A DNA stretch of 64,000 bases, taken from Scardovia wiggsiae. Its GTDB lineage: Bacteria; Actinomycetota; Actinomycetes; Actinomycetales; Bifidobacteriaceae. How positions within the stretch are numbered: the stretch's first letter is position 1; every line of letters begins with the position of its first letter. Made by a program: the position numbers and the translations under genes. The notes beneath the pieces were generated by a model. That model was not told the origin of the DNA. It made no database searches and saw only the letters and a program-made list of their open reading frames with translations. Where the stretch lies: the NCBI RefSeq assembly GCF_051045985.1, contig NZ_CP157350.1, positions 496,001 to 560,000 of the forward strand, read 5' to 3'. Positions 26,324 through 34,990 of the stretch are shown in pieces.

Positions 26324-27757
26324 CTGGAACAGTCAGAAGCGCTAACGATCCTTTCGTCCGGTGTGCCGGTGTTTCTCACTGGTGCGCCGGGATCCGGCAA
26401 AACATATGTGCTCAACCGTTTTGTGGAGATAAGCAGGCAGGCTGGCAAAAACGTTGCCATGACGGCGTCAACAGGTATCGCATCTACCCATATCAACGGG
26501 CAGACGGTCCATTCCTGGAGCGGCATAGGGATGGATACTGTGCTGACCCCTGAAGTCCTTAAACGGATCAGGACCCGAAGGCGCAGAGCCATCAAAGAAG
26601 CAGATATCCTCGTCATTGATGAGGTCTCCATGCTGCATGCGTGGCTGCTGGATATGGTCGATGAAGTCTGCAGGGCAGTCAGGCGCGTTGATGAGCCATT
26701 CGGCGGCATACAGGTAGTCCTTGCCGGGGATCTGTACCAGCTGCCGCCGGTAAGCAGGGGAAAATACCGGACTGATCCCGTTGCCGAAGATGAAGCTTTT
26801 ATGAGGCAGCGCCAGCGTTATGCTGCTGCGGGAAAAGATCCGGAAGGCTTTATCACTGAGGCGCTGTGCTGGGATACGCTGCATCCGGCAGTCTGCTATC
26901 TGACCGGCCAGTACCGCCAGGATGACGGCCAGCTGCTGTCTGTGCTGACAGATATCCGTCGGGTGGAGGTCAGCCAGGAAGACTGTGATATGCTCAGTTC
27001 CCGTGTAGGGGTGATGCCTCCACCGGACCGCAGCGCCGTCCACCTTTTCCCTGTCAACAGTGCGGCAGATACCCTGAATATGAGCAAGCTGGCGCATATT
27101 GACGGGCAGGAGCATACGTTTATCGCGGAGTCAGGCGGTTCTGCGCAGCTCGTGCGGCAGCTGAAAATGAATATGCTGGCACCTGAAAGGCTGGTATTGA
27201 AAAAAGGTGCTGCAGTGATGGCGCTGCGTAATGATGCCGACCGGCGGTTCGTCAACGGCTCATTAGGGGAAGTAGTTGGGTTTGCGGATAAGAAAAAGGG
27301 CGGATATCCCATAGTCGAATTTGAAAATGGGCACAGCGCAGTGATGGCGCCGGCAAACTGGGAGATCGCTGACGGGGAAGCTGTTCTGGCAGTTGTTACG
27401 CAGGTTCCCCTGCGCCTGGCATGGGGGATAACTATCCATAAATCCCAGGGGATGACGCTTGATGGTGCAGTAATGGACCTGCGGCATACCTTTGCCCCGG
27501 GAATGGGATATGTAGCCCTGTCACGTGTTGAATCACTGGGCGGGCTTTATCTGATGGGGATCAGCAGCAGGGCATTTTATGTATCTGAACAGGCTGTCTA
27601 TGTGGATTCCCGGCTCAGGCAGGAGTCCACGGAGGCATCTGCACTGCTGAGGGAAGAGGGTGCAGAGGGTTTTGCGCGGCAGTATGCCCGGGCTGCAGCA
27701 GATATGGCATCCCAGGACAGGATAGGCAGCAGATCTGGCCAGGGGGAGCTGTTTTAA
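26324..27757 (+). CDS. Pif1-like ATP-dependent DNA helicase, probable CTG start
   Basis: SF1B-type helicase of 477 residues if started at CTG 26324. Walker A is VFLTGAPGSGKT, followed by AMTASTGIASTHINGQTVHSWSGIG (motif Ia), VIDEVSMLHAWLLDMVDEV (motif II) and VLAGDLYQLPPV (motif III). The C-terminal half has AWGITIHKSQGMTLDGAVMDL and YVALSRVESLGGLYLMG, typical of Pif1/RecD2. The upstream in-frame residues EQSEALTILSSG match the conserved N-terminus of this family, and AGAGGG lies seven bases before the CTG; no ATG or TTG exists between that point and the stop at 26300. A GTG at 26363 would cut off the conserved part. It begins 72 bp after orn. It probably resolves structured DNA; the exact role is unknown. 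Confidence 0.85.
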   Translation: MEQSEALTILSSGVPVFLTGAPGSGKTYVLNRFVEISRQAGKNVAMTASTGIASTHINGQTVHSWSGIGMDTVLTPEVLKRIRTRRRRAIKEADILVIDEVSMLHAWLLDMVDEVCRAVRRVDEPFGGIQVVLAGDLYQLPPVSRGKYRTDPVAEDEAFMRQRQRYAAAGKDPEGFITEALCWDTLHPAVCYLTGQYRQDDGQLLSVLTDIRRVEVSQEDCDMLSSRVGVMPPPDRSAVHLFPVNSAADTLNMSKLAHIDGQEHTFIAESGGSAQLVRQLKMNMLAPERLVLKKGAAVMALRNDADRRFVNGSLGEVVGFADKKKGGYPIVEFENGHSAVMAPANWEIADGEAVLAVVTQVPLRLAWGITIHKSQGMTLDGAVMDLRHTFAPGMGYVALSRVESLGGLYLMGISSRAFYVSEQAVYVDSRLRQESTEASALLREEGAEGFARQYARAAADMASQDRIGSRSGQGELF

Positions 27758-27876
27758 GCTTCAGCAAAGCAGCGCAGTACTGGGCGCTGTTTTGGGGACT
27801 GACGAATACGGGTCCGCTGTAAACCCGGGAACCGGAACCTCAAAATTGTCTATAAACCTCCGTAATGTGTGGAACT

Positions 27877-29670
27877 ATGAGTTCTCAAGCATTACGTATG
27901 TCTACGCTGTTCCTGCGCACTTTGCGCGACGACCCTTCCGACGCTGACGTTGATTCAGCGAAACTCCTCATACGTGCAGGATACGTGCGCAAGATCGGGC
28001 CGGGGCTATATTCTTGGCTGCCGCTGGGGCTCCGTGTGCTGAACAGGATCGAAGCTATTATCCGGGAAGAGATAAACGGCATAGGTGCCCAGGAAGTCCA
28101 TTTCCCCGCGATGATGCCGCGTGAACCATATGAGATGTCCCACCGCTGGGAAGAATACGGCGACAATATTTTCCGCTTCAAGGACAGGCACCAGGCCGAC
28201 TACCTTCTTGCCCCCACGCATGAAGAGATGTTTACCCTTATGGTCAAAGATATGTACACATCTTACAAGGACCTGCCGGTGACCCTGTACCAGATACAGG
28301 GCAAATACCGTGACGAATTCCGCCCCCGCGCAGGTATGATCCGCGGACGGCAGTTTATTATGAAAGACGGGTATTCTTTCAATATCGATGAGGAAGGGCT
28401 GAAACAGTCATACGCGGAGGAACGCGCTGCCTACGAAAGGATATTCAGGCGCCTCGGCGTAGATTATGTGATCGTGCATGCAGTGTCGGGCCCGATGGGA
28501 GGTTCCGAATCTGAAGAATTCCTTGCCCCTATGGGGATTGGTGAAGATACTTTTGCCCTTGCCCCCTCAGGCAAAGCATGGAATGTAGAGGCATTGACCA
28601 CCCCGCATATGGAGGATCTCGATTTCAGCTCCGTGCCTGCAGCCCAGACAAGGGATACCCCCGATTCGGCAACTATCGATGCGCTGGTCAGCCAGTTCAA
28701 TACCCTGTACCCGCGCCCGGACGGCAGAGGCTGGGAAGCAGCTGATACGCTGAAGAACGTTATTATTGCGGTCAAACATCCTGAAGGTGAGCGGGAGCTC
28801 GTTGCAGTGGGCGTCCCGGGGGACCGGCAGGTCGATATGAAACGGCTCGAAGCAAGTTTCTCCCCGGCTGAGATAGAGGAAGCTACGGCTGAAGACCTGC
28901 AGGGGCACCCCGAACTCGTGAAGGGGTATATAGGCCCGGGTGCGCTTGGACCGCAGGGCAGGGCTGCCGGCAATAAGGATGCGGTGCGGTATCTGATCGA
29001 CCCCCATATTGTGCGGGGTTCTGTGTGGATTACCGGTGCTGACAGCGAAGGCATGCATGTGCAGAACCTTGTCTACGGCCGCGACTTTGAAGCTGACGGT
29101 ACTGTTGAGGCAGTGGAAGTGCGCCATGGGGATATGAGCCCTGACGGAAGCGGGCCGCTGAGCTTTGAGCGCGGAGTTGAGATCGGGCAGGTATTCCAGC
29201 TTGGGCTGAAGTATTCCAAAGCAATGGGCCTCAATGTCCTCAACCGGGACGGCAAGGCCGTCCCTGTGTGGATGGGCTGCTATGGTATTGGTGTTTCCCG
29301 GGTGATGAGCTGTATCGCAGAACTGCATCATGACGATAAAGGACTTATATGGCCCCGGTCTGTGGCGCCGGCACAGGTGCATATAGTTGCAACAGGAAAA
29401 GATGATAGGGCATTCGCTGTTGCTGATTCACTGACAGGGCAGCTGGAAGAGGCAGATATTGAAGTGCTGTACGATGACCGGCCTAAAGTTTCCCCCGGTG
29501 TCAAGTTCAAAGATTCCGAACTTCTCGGCATACCGCTTATCGTTGTTGCCGGCAGGGATACAGCAGATAATGGCACTGTGGAGATCCGGGACCGTGCAAC
29601 CGGTGAAAAGGCTGTTGTCCCGGCGGAAGATGCTTTAGGTGTGATATCAGATATCCTTGCTGATGCATAG
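27877..29670 (+). CDS. proS: Prolyl-tRNA synthetase
   Basis: Class II aminoacyl-tRNA synthetase of 597 residues, bacterial type with the INS editing domain. MSSQALRMSTLFLRTLRDDP at the N-terminus matches bifidobacterial ProRS, so ATG 27877 is preferred to the in-frame ATG 27865. Motif 2 is YRDEFRPRAGMIRGRQFIMKDGYSF and motif 3 lies in GCYGIGVSRVM. The inserted editing domain spans about residues 225-385. The anticodon-binding domain at the C-terminus starts near QVHIVATG. A TATAAA at 27851-27856 could be the -10 with a very short leader. A strong terminator follows 95 bp after the stop. No T-box was seen. Confidence 0.96.
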   Translation: MSSQALRMSTLFLRTLRDDPSDADVDSAKLLIRAGYVRKIGPGLYSWLPLGLRVLNRIEAIIREEINGIGAQEVHFPAMMPREPYEMSHRWEEYGDNIFRFKDRHQADYLLAPTHEEMFTLMVKDMYTSYKDLPVTLYQIQGKYRDEFRPRAGMIRGRQFIMKDGYSFNIDEEGLKQSYAEERAAYERIFRRLGVDYVIVHAVSGPMGGSESEEFLAPMGIGEDTFALAPSGKAWNVEALTTPHMEDLDFSSVPAAQTRDTPDSATIDALVSQFNTLYPRPDGRGWEAADTLKNVIIAVKHPEGERELVAVGVPGDRQVDMKRLEASFSPAEIEEATAEDLQGHPELVKGYIGPGALGPQGRAAGNKDAVRYLIDPHIVRGSVWITGADSEGMHVQNLVYGRDFEADGTVEAVEVRHGDMSPDGSGPLSFERGVEIGQVFQLGLKYSKAMGLNVLNRDGKAVPVWMGCYGIGVSRVMSCIAELHHDDKGLIWPRSVAPAQVHIVATGKDDRAFAVADSLTGQLEEADIEVLYDDRPKVSPGVKFKDSELLGIPLIVVAGRDTADNGTVEIRDRATGEKAVVPAEDALGVISDILADA

Positions 29671-29763
29671 CAGCAGGATCTGTCCCATGCGGCAGGTATA
29701 CGCGGTATACGCTTAGGTATATACATACACATATATACAATATGTGCGTACCTTTTTGTACAC

Positions 29764-29822
29764 AGGGGATGTGGAAAACCCGAATGTGATGGACCATTCG
29801 ACCACATCCCCTTTTCTTTTTT
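29764..29822 (+). terminator. Strong terminator of proS
   Basis: AGGGGATGTGG (29764-29774) pairs with CCACATCCCCT (29802-29812), an 11-bp perfect stem, followed by a long T-rich tract. Confidence 0.9.
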
Positions 29823-29923
29823 GCCTTCCTGCTGCTTTCTGAGAGATAGTGGAGTTACCGCACCGCAAGGGCAGATAATGAGACTTCTGCCGGCGGTAAT
29901 AAAACATCAGGATTGGAGATGGT

Positions 29924-30493
29924 ATGGTACAGCAAACTGCTGTGACGATCGTCGGATATGTAGGGCAGGAACCCAGGCAGGTATCAGCAGATGATACGCC
30001 GCCTATCTGCAGGTTCCGGGTAGCATCCACCCGCAATTACTGGAACCGTAAAGCCCAGAAATGGCAGGAATCCTCAACAACGTGGATGGATGTGAGGTGC
30101 TACCGGGAGCTGGCCGGCAACGTTTTGACGTCCGTGCATGTGGGGGATCCGGTAATCGTTGCCGGAAGCCTGACCACTGATCAATGGGAAAAGGACGGGC
30201 AGCGCCATTCGGCAACTGTCCTTGATGCTGCAAGCATAGGGCATGATCTGGCTTTGGGACGTTCCGCTTTTGTCAGGATAAAGCGGTCGGATAATGACCC
30301 TGCACATGATGCAGCAGCTGACGGGCTGCAGGATGGGGACCGTGGAACACCGGACCCTGAGCAGGACCATGGCATAGATGATCAGGATGGCAGCGGAAAC
30401 GTATCCGGGAAGGCCAACGTCGGCCCTTCAGAAGATACATCCGGTGAGTTTTCTGTCCCTGATGAGCTGGAGGAGGTGGGAACAGCAGTATAA
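29924..30493 (+). CDS. ssb: Single-stranded DNA-binding protein without the usual acidic tip
   Basis: OB-fold protein of 189 residues. The N-terminal 115 residues are a standard SSB core: AVTIVGYVGQEP, CRFRVASTRNYWNRKAQKW, WMDVRCYRELAGNV and VGDPVIVAGSLTTDQW. The C-terminal part is Asp/Gly/Glu-rich and disordered but ends in DELEEVGTAV rather than the DDDIPF peptide that recruits partner proteins. It may therefore be the second, recombination or competence-related SSB rather than the replication one, which would lie beside rpsF and rplI elsewhere. It is a single gene between two terminators. Confidence 0.88.
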   Translation: MVQQTAVTIVGYVGQEPRQVSADDTPPICRFRVASTRNYWNRKAQKWQESSTTWMDVRCYRELAGNVLTSVHVGDPVIVAGSLTTDQWEKDGQRHSATVLDAASIGHDLALGRSAFVRIKRSDNDPAHDAAADGLQDGDRGTPDPEQDHGIDDQDGSGNVSGKANVGPSEDTSGEFSVPDELEEVGTAV

Positions 30494-30537
30494 CAATACA
30501 TGAAGGTAATTCGTCTTTTCGTATGCGAGTGATACAT

Positions 30538-30570
30538 AAGAGGGGGATGGCAGACTGCCATCCCCCTCTT
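30538..30570. terminator. Bidirectional terminator between ssb and pepO
   Basis: A perfect 15-bp inverted repeat: AAGAGGGGGATGGCA at 30538-30552 and its complement at 30556-30570, with a 3-base loop. It serves two convergent genes. Confidence 0.85.
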
Positions 30571-30614
30571 GCCAGACCATAGAGACTCAGTACCCTGAGC
30601 CAGAGGCCTGAAGC

Positions 30615-32708
30615 CTACCAGATATGGACACGCTTGCCCGGTTCAATATACATGGCATCTTCAGGCTGCACATTGAAAACTTCGTAGAAACGGTCAACAT
30701 TAGGGAGGATGCCGTTGACCCGGAATTCCGCAGGGGAATGCGGGTCGATCTGCAGCATCTGTTCTTCAAAGTTTTCTGTTGCCTTTTCGCGCCAGATATG
30801 CCCATAAGAAAGGAAGAAACGTTCCAGGACACTCTTCCCGCTGATAACAGTTGCCGAATCCAGAGCCTTATCCATTTCCTCCGCGGAATCATCGCTGGCG
30901 CCAAGTGAGATCGCCAGAGCTTTAAGGGCAATATTGACGCCGCTGAGGTCGCCGATATTTTCCCCGGTAGTAAGGGCGCCGCTCACGTGGGGCATACTAT
31001 CGGTTTTGCCTTCGGCCTTATACTTCTCAGCTACTGCTGCCGGGGTGAACCTGTCGTATTCTGCAATCAGCTGCCTGGTGCGCTCAGTGAAGTTGTTATG
31101 GTCCTGCTCTGTCCACCAGCTTGTCAGCCTGCCGTGCCCATCGAATTCACTTCCCTGGTCATCGAAACCGTGGCCTATCTCATGGCCGATCACAGCACCG
31201 ATGCCGCCGTAATTCGTTGCATCATCAGCGTCCGGGTTAAAGAACGGGGGCTGCAGGATAGCAGCGGGGAACACGATAACATTGGTATTAGGCGAGTAAT
31301 ACGCATTGACTGTCTGCGGGGTCATTTCCCATTCAGTCTTGTCAACAGGCCTGCCGGCCTTGCCAAGTTCATAGCCGTTAAGCCAGTAAGCCGCACTCCT
31401 TAAATTGCGGACAAGGCTGTATCCTGTGGAAATATCCATAGCCGTGTAATCGCGCCAGTGTTCCGTGTATCCGATCATCGGAGTGAAAAGTGACAGCTTC
31501 TCAAGCGCCTTTTCCCTGGTACCTTCGCCCAGCCAGGTACTGTGCGAAATGGACACGCGGTAAGCCGCAATAAGGTTCGAGACCAGTTTCTCCATGCGCT
31601 CCTTGCTGGAAGCCGGGAAATAGCGCTTAACATATTCCTGCCCGACCTCTTCACCGCACAGGGTATCAACAAGGCGGACAGCACGGCGCCATGGTTCCTT
31701 TTTCTTGGATGTCCCCATCAAGGTTTTGCCGAAGAAATCGAACTGGATGTCATCCAGCTCTTCAGTAAGCGAATCGGCCCAATGCAGAAGCACGTGCACA
31801 CGCGACCACAGCCTGAGGTCTTCCAGGGAGGCCTTATCCCATTCCATATCCAGCCCGGTAAGGAAATCAGGTTCCGAGACTACGACCTCAGCGAAAACCT
31901 GACGGATATCCACCGGCAGGGCGGCAGCGGCAGGGGTATTGTCATAAGCCTCCTGCCATGAATCAAGCCATGCACTGAGATTGAAATGGGGCAGGGATTC
32001 TTCAGCCTGGGAGATCGAATAGCGGTTATACGTCTTATTGACGTCGCGGGTCTTCACATTATCCCAATGGTGCGAAGCGATGCGTGTCTCGAAATTAAGG
32101 AGCGCCCGTCCCTGCTTCTGGGCATCGGAATCGCCTTTCGTGTAGCCGGCAGCGGCAAGGAGCCTGCCGACCATCTGGCTGTACGCCTGACGGACGGGTT
32201 CAAAATTATCCTCACGGTAGTACGCTTCATCAGGAAGCCCAAGGCCGCCCTGGCCAATAGTGAGTATATTGGTCTCAGGGTTCTTGGAATCAGCGTAAAC
32301 AAAGCTGCTGAAAGGCACCGGCCCGCCGGCAACGTTAAGGACTGCCAGCGCGCGGGTAAGGTCTTCCTTAGTCTGCGCAGTATCGATCAGGCCAAGGTCT
32401 TCCCGGATAGGGTCCAGGCCCGCTTTTTCACGTGTCTCTTTATCAAGATAGGCGTTGTACAGGGCAGCAGATTTGGGTGAAGTTTCAGGCGAATTCTCCA
32501 GGATATCGCGGATATGCTCTTCAGATTCATCAACCAGCTTTGCGAAAGCCCCGTATGCAGGTTTATCGGCCGGGAGCTCATAGGAGTCGATCCATGGGCC
32601 GTTCACATAACGGAAGAAATCGTCCTGCGGGCGCACGCTGTCCGACAGTGAACTGAGGATGCCGTCTAATTCGGCATCATGAGGTGTTATATTATTATTT
32701 TGTGACAT
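30615..32708 (-). CDS. pepO: M13-family metalloendopeptidase (PepO-like)
   Basis: Neprilysin-type zinc endopeptidase of 697 residues. The start is ATG 32708 (MSQNNNITPHDAELDG), where family similarity begins; upstream open frame is not protein-like. There is no signal peptide, so it is cytosolic, as for lactobacterial PepO. The zinc site is VIGHEIGHGFDDQG with the third ligand in TTGENIGDLSGV. The N-terminal DFFRYVNGPWID and the substrate-binding NTNVIVFPAAILQPPFF are typical. The C-terminus is RVHIW; the usual family ending is a CxVW-type sequence. It cleaves oligopeptides during nitrogen use. It is divergent from map across a 147-bp region that contains a palindromic operator candidate. Confidence 0.93.
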   Translation of the reverse strand: MSQNNNITPHDAELDGILSSLSDSVRPQDDFFRYVNGPWIDSYELPADKPAYGAFAKLVDESEEHIRDILENSPETSPKSAALYNAYLDKETREKAGLDPIREDLGLIDTAQTKEDLTRALAVLNVAGGPVPFSSFVYADSKNPETNILTIGQGGLGLPDEAYYREDNFEPVRQAYSQMVGRLLAAAGYTKGDSDAQKQGRALLNFETRIASHHWDNVKTRDVNKTYNRYSISQAEESLPHFNLSAWLDSWQEAYDNTPAAAALPVDIRQVFAEVVVSEPDFLTGLDMEWDKASLEDLRLWSRVHVLLHWADSLTEELDDIQFDFFGKTLMGTSKKKEPWRRAVRLVDTLCGEEVGQEYVKRYFPASSKERMEKLVSNLIAAYRVSISHSTWLGEGTREKALEKLSLFTPMIGYTEHWRDYTAMDISTGYSLVRNLRSAAYWLNGYELGKAGRPVDKTEWEMTPQTVNAYYSPNTNVIVFPAAILQPPFFNPDADDATNYGGIGAVIGHEIGHGFDDQGSEFDGHGRLTSWWTEQDHNNFTERTRQLIAEYDRFTPAAVAEKYKAEGKTDSMPHVSGALTTGENIGDLSGVNIALKALAISLGASDDSAEEMDKALDSATVISGKSVLERFFLSYGHIWREKATENFEEQMLQIDPHSPAEFRVNGILPNVDRFYEVFNVQPEDAMYIEPGKRVHIW

Positions 32709-32777
32709 ACCTATACGGTAGCGTATGGAACGGTCAATATCCAGGGGAGTGCGGAATATGTCTGTATCCTGAGACCG

Positions 32778-32798
32778 TACCCTTAGTAAGGGTATAAA
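32778..32798 (+). promoter_or_regulatory. Perfect palindrome overlapping a -10 box in the pepO-map region
   Basis: TACCCTTA-G-TAAGGGTA at 32778-32794 is a perfect 8-1-8 inverted repeat. TATAAA at 32793-32798 overlaps its right end and could be the -10 of map. A bound protein would control one or both divergent genes. Confidence 0.5.
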
Positions 32799-32855
32799 GC
32801 ATCCTGCGTATGCGAACCTGTATGCTCCGGCAGGGAACGATGGAAAGGCACTGTT

Positions 32856-33653
32856 GTGATTGAACTGAAATCGGCTGAAGAGATCGAAGCTATGCGTCCG
32901 GCAGGCGCATTTGTAGGGAAGATACTGGAACATTTACGTGAAACGACGACTGTTGGCACGAATCTGCTTGATATAGACAACTATGTTAAAGGGCAGATCA
33001 AATCCCGCCCCGATGCGCAGTCATGCTATGTAGACTATGCCCCGGATTTCGGCACAGGGCCGTTCAAACACTACATCTGCACTTCGGTCAATGATGCCGT
33101 GCTGCATGGGATGCCCTATGATTACGATCTCAAAGACGGGGATCTGGTCAGCCTTGACCTGGCTATCAATGTTGGCGGTTGGGTAGGCGATTCGGCTATC
33201 AGCTTCGTTGTCGGTGAAAATAAGAGGCCTGAAGACCTCCGCCTTATCCAGTGCACGGAAGAAGCGCTGCATGCAGCTATACGCAAAGCCGTTCCGGGCA
33301 ACCGTCTGGGGGATATCTCGGCGACTATCGGTGAGATCGCTGCCGGCTACGGATACCCTGTCAACCTTGAGTTCGGCGGGCATGGCGTCGGCCATATTAT
33401 GCATGGCGAGCCGTATGTTGCCAATGACGGGCGTGCAGGCCGCGGATTCAGGCTGCGCCCCGGGCTGGTCATCGCTATTGAACCATGGTTCTTTGAAACG
33501 ACTGATGAGCTTTACCAGGATGAACGCGACGGCTGGACCCTTAAATCTGTTGACGGGTCGCGCGGGGCTCACAGCGAGCATACTATTGCGGTTACGGATG
33601 ACGGTCCGATTGTCCTCACGCGGCGGCCGAATGAAAAAAATTTTCTCAGATAG
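32856..33653 (+). CDS. map: Methionine aminopeptidase, type I
   Basis: Cytosolic metalloenzyme of 265 residues that removes the initiator Met from nascent proteins. GTG start with GGAAAGG seven bases upstream. The five metal ligands are visible: Asp in SLDLAINVGG, Asp in VGDSAISF, His in GGHGVGHIMHGEP, Glu in IAIEPWFF and Glu in GAHSEHTIAV. No N-terminal zinc finger or SH3-binding extension is present. It is not beside adk or infA as in many bacteria, so it may be one of two map genes in the genome. Confidence 0.95.
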   Translation: MIELKSAEEIEAMRPAGAFVGKILEHLRETTTVGTNLLDIDNYVKGQIKSRPDAQSCYVDYAPDFGTGPFKHYICTSVNDAVLHGMPYDYDLKDGDLVSLDLAINVGGWVGDSAISFVVGENKRPEDLRLIQCTEEALHAAIRKAVPGNRLGDISATIGEIAAGYGYPVNLEFGGHGVGHIMHGEPYVANDGRAGRGFRLRPGLVIAIEPWFFETTDELYQDERDGWTLKSVDGSRGAHSEHTIAVTDDGPIVLTRRPNEKNFLR

Positions 33654-33668
33654 GCTATACGGTATAGC
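33654..33668. promoter_or_regulatory. 15-bp palindrome after map
   Basis: GCTATAC-G-GTATAGC is a perfect 7-1-7 inverted repeat directly behind the map stop codon. No T-run follows. The core TATACGGTATAG recurs at 36989-37000, and a related CTATACGGTA at 32711-32720, so it may be a binding site rather than a terminator. Confidence 0.45.
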
Positions 33669-33820
33669 GGTAAGAATTGAAATATAGCCCGGGCATGGAA
33701 TCCGTAGATTTGCGTGTTTTAGTGTATATTTCAGGCACCATGCAGGCAGTTTTGTGCGGAGCCTGTTAAAAAATCGGCTATTGCGGGGCGTGTTATCGGC
33801 ATAACGCTAGTCTTATATGT

Positions 33821-34942
33821 GTGGCTGACTATGACTTTACCCAGGACTTAGGCGAAGCTCGCACTAAATTCACTACGATCACCCGGGCGGTAGGCCTGGA
33901 TTCCCTGCGCCGTAAAATCGCCGGCCTGGAAAAGGAAGCGGCAGCCCCCGGCCTGTGGGATGACCAGGATAATGCTCAGAGGGTGACAAGCCAGCTGGCA
34001 CAGGCGCATAACGAACTGAAACAGCTCGAAGATATCGGCAGCAGGCTTGACGATATTGAGGTGCTGTACAGCCTCGGCAGCGAAGAAGAAGACGCAGACA
34101 GCAGGGATGAGGCCCGTGAGGAGCTGAAAGCCCTGAGCAGAGAGCTGTCAGATGTAGAGATACAGACACTCCTTGACGGTGAATACGATAACCGTGCTGC
34201 AGTGGTGACTATCCGTTCCGGAGCCGGCGGGGTGGACGCCGCAGACTGGGCCCAGATACTTATGCGCATGTATGTGCGGTGGGCGGAACGCCATGGGTAC
34301 AGGCTTCAGGTCATGGACACATCATATGCCGAAGAAGCAGGCATTAAATCGGCGACATTTGAGATCGATGCGCCTTATGCGTATGGAAAGCTTTCAGTAG
34401 AAGGCGGCACGCACAGGCTGGTGCGCATCTCGCCGTTCGACAATAATTCACGCCGTCAGACAAGTTTTGCTGCTGTGGAAGTTATCCCGCTTGTCGAGCC
34501 GACAGACCACATTGATATCCCGGACTCTGATATCCGTGTGGATACGTATATGTCGCATGGCCCGGGAGGGCAGGGTGTCAATACAACGTATTCAGCTGTA
34601 CGTATCACCCATCTTCCTACGGGGATAGTGGTCACGATGCAGGATGAACGCAGCCAGATCCAGAACAGGGCCGCAGCCATGTCTGTCCTCCAGTCCCGCC
34701 TTCTGGTCATCAAACAGGAGGAAGAGGCGGCTAAAAAAAAGGAGCTTGCCGGCGATATCAAGGCCAGCTGGGGGGATCAGATGCGGTCCTATGTGCTGCA
34801 CCCTTATCAGATGGTCAAAGACCTTCGCACGGGCTATGAAACGTCAAATACCCAGAATGTATTTGACGGAGACATCGACGGGCTCATTGATGCGGGTATC
34901 CGGTGGAGGCATCAGCAGCGCAAAGGATCCGGTAATGCTTAA
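33821..34942 (+). CDS. prfB: Peptide chain release factor 2
   Basis: Class-I release factor of 373 residues that reads UAA and UGA. GGQ is at residues 249-251 in SHGPGGQGVNTT. The N-terminal domain has the RF2-type GLDSLRRKIAGLEKEAAAPGLWDD segment. The frame is continuous, with no in-frame UGA near the start, so the autoregulatory +1 frameshift known from E. coli is absent. It starts with GTG and no Shine-Dalgarno sequence is evident, so translation may start on a short or absent leader. It opens the prfB-ftsE-ftsX-smpB order known from other actinobacteria. Confidence 0.97.
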   Translation: MADYDFTQDLGEARTKFTTITRAVGLDSLRRKIAGLEKEAAAPGLWDDQDNAQRVTSQLAQAHNELKQLEDIGSRLDDIEVLYSLGSEEEDADSRDEAREELKALSRELSDVEIQTLLDGEYDNRAAVVTIRSGAGGVDAADWAQILMRMYVRWAERHGYRLQVMDTSYAEEAGIKSATFEIDAPYAYGKLSVEGGTHRLVRISPFDNNSRRQTSFAAVEVIPLVEPTDHIDIPDSDIRVDTYMSHGPGGQGVNTTYSAVRITHLPTGIVVTMQDERSQIQNRAAAMSVLQSRLLVIKQEEEAAKKKELAGDIKASWGDQMRSYVLHPYQMVKDLRTGYETSNTQNVFDGDIDGLIDAGIRWRHQQRKGSGNA

Positions 34943-34990
34943 GAACTTTAATAGCATACACATGTTACGGAAAGCTGGGATGGAACAACC

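Noticed and set aside
27758..27876. T-box leader before proS
   Set aside because: No T-box sequence (GGGTGGNACCGCG-like) or terminator is present in the 119-bp gap.
33821..33920. Possible programmed frameshift in prfB
   Set aside because: The reading frame is continuous from GTG 33821 with no in-frame TGA; the E. coli type autoregulatory frameshift is absent.
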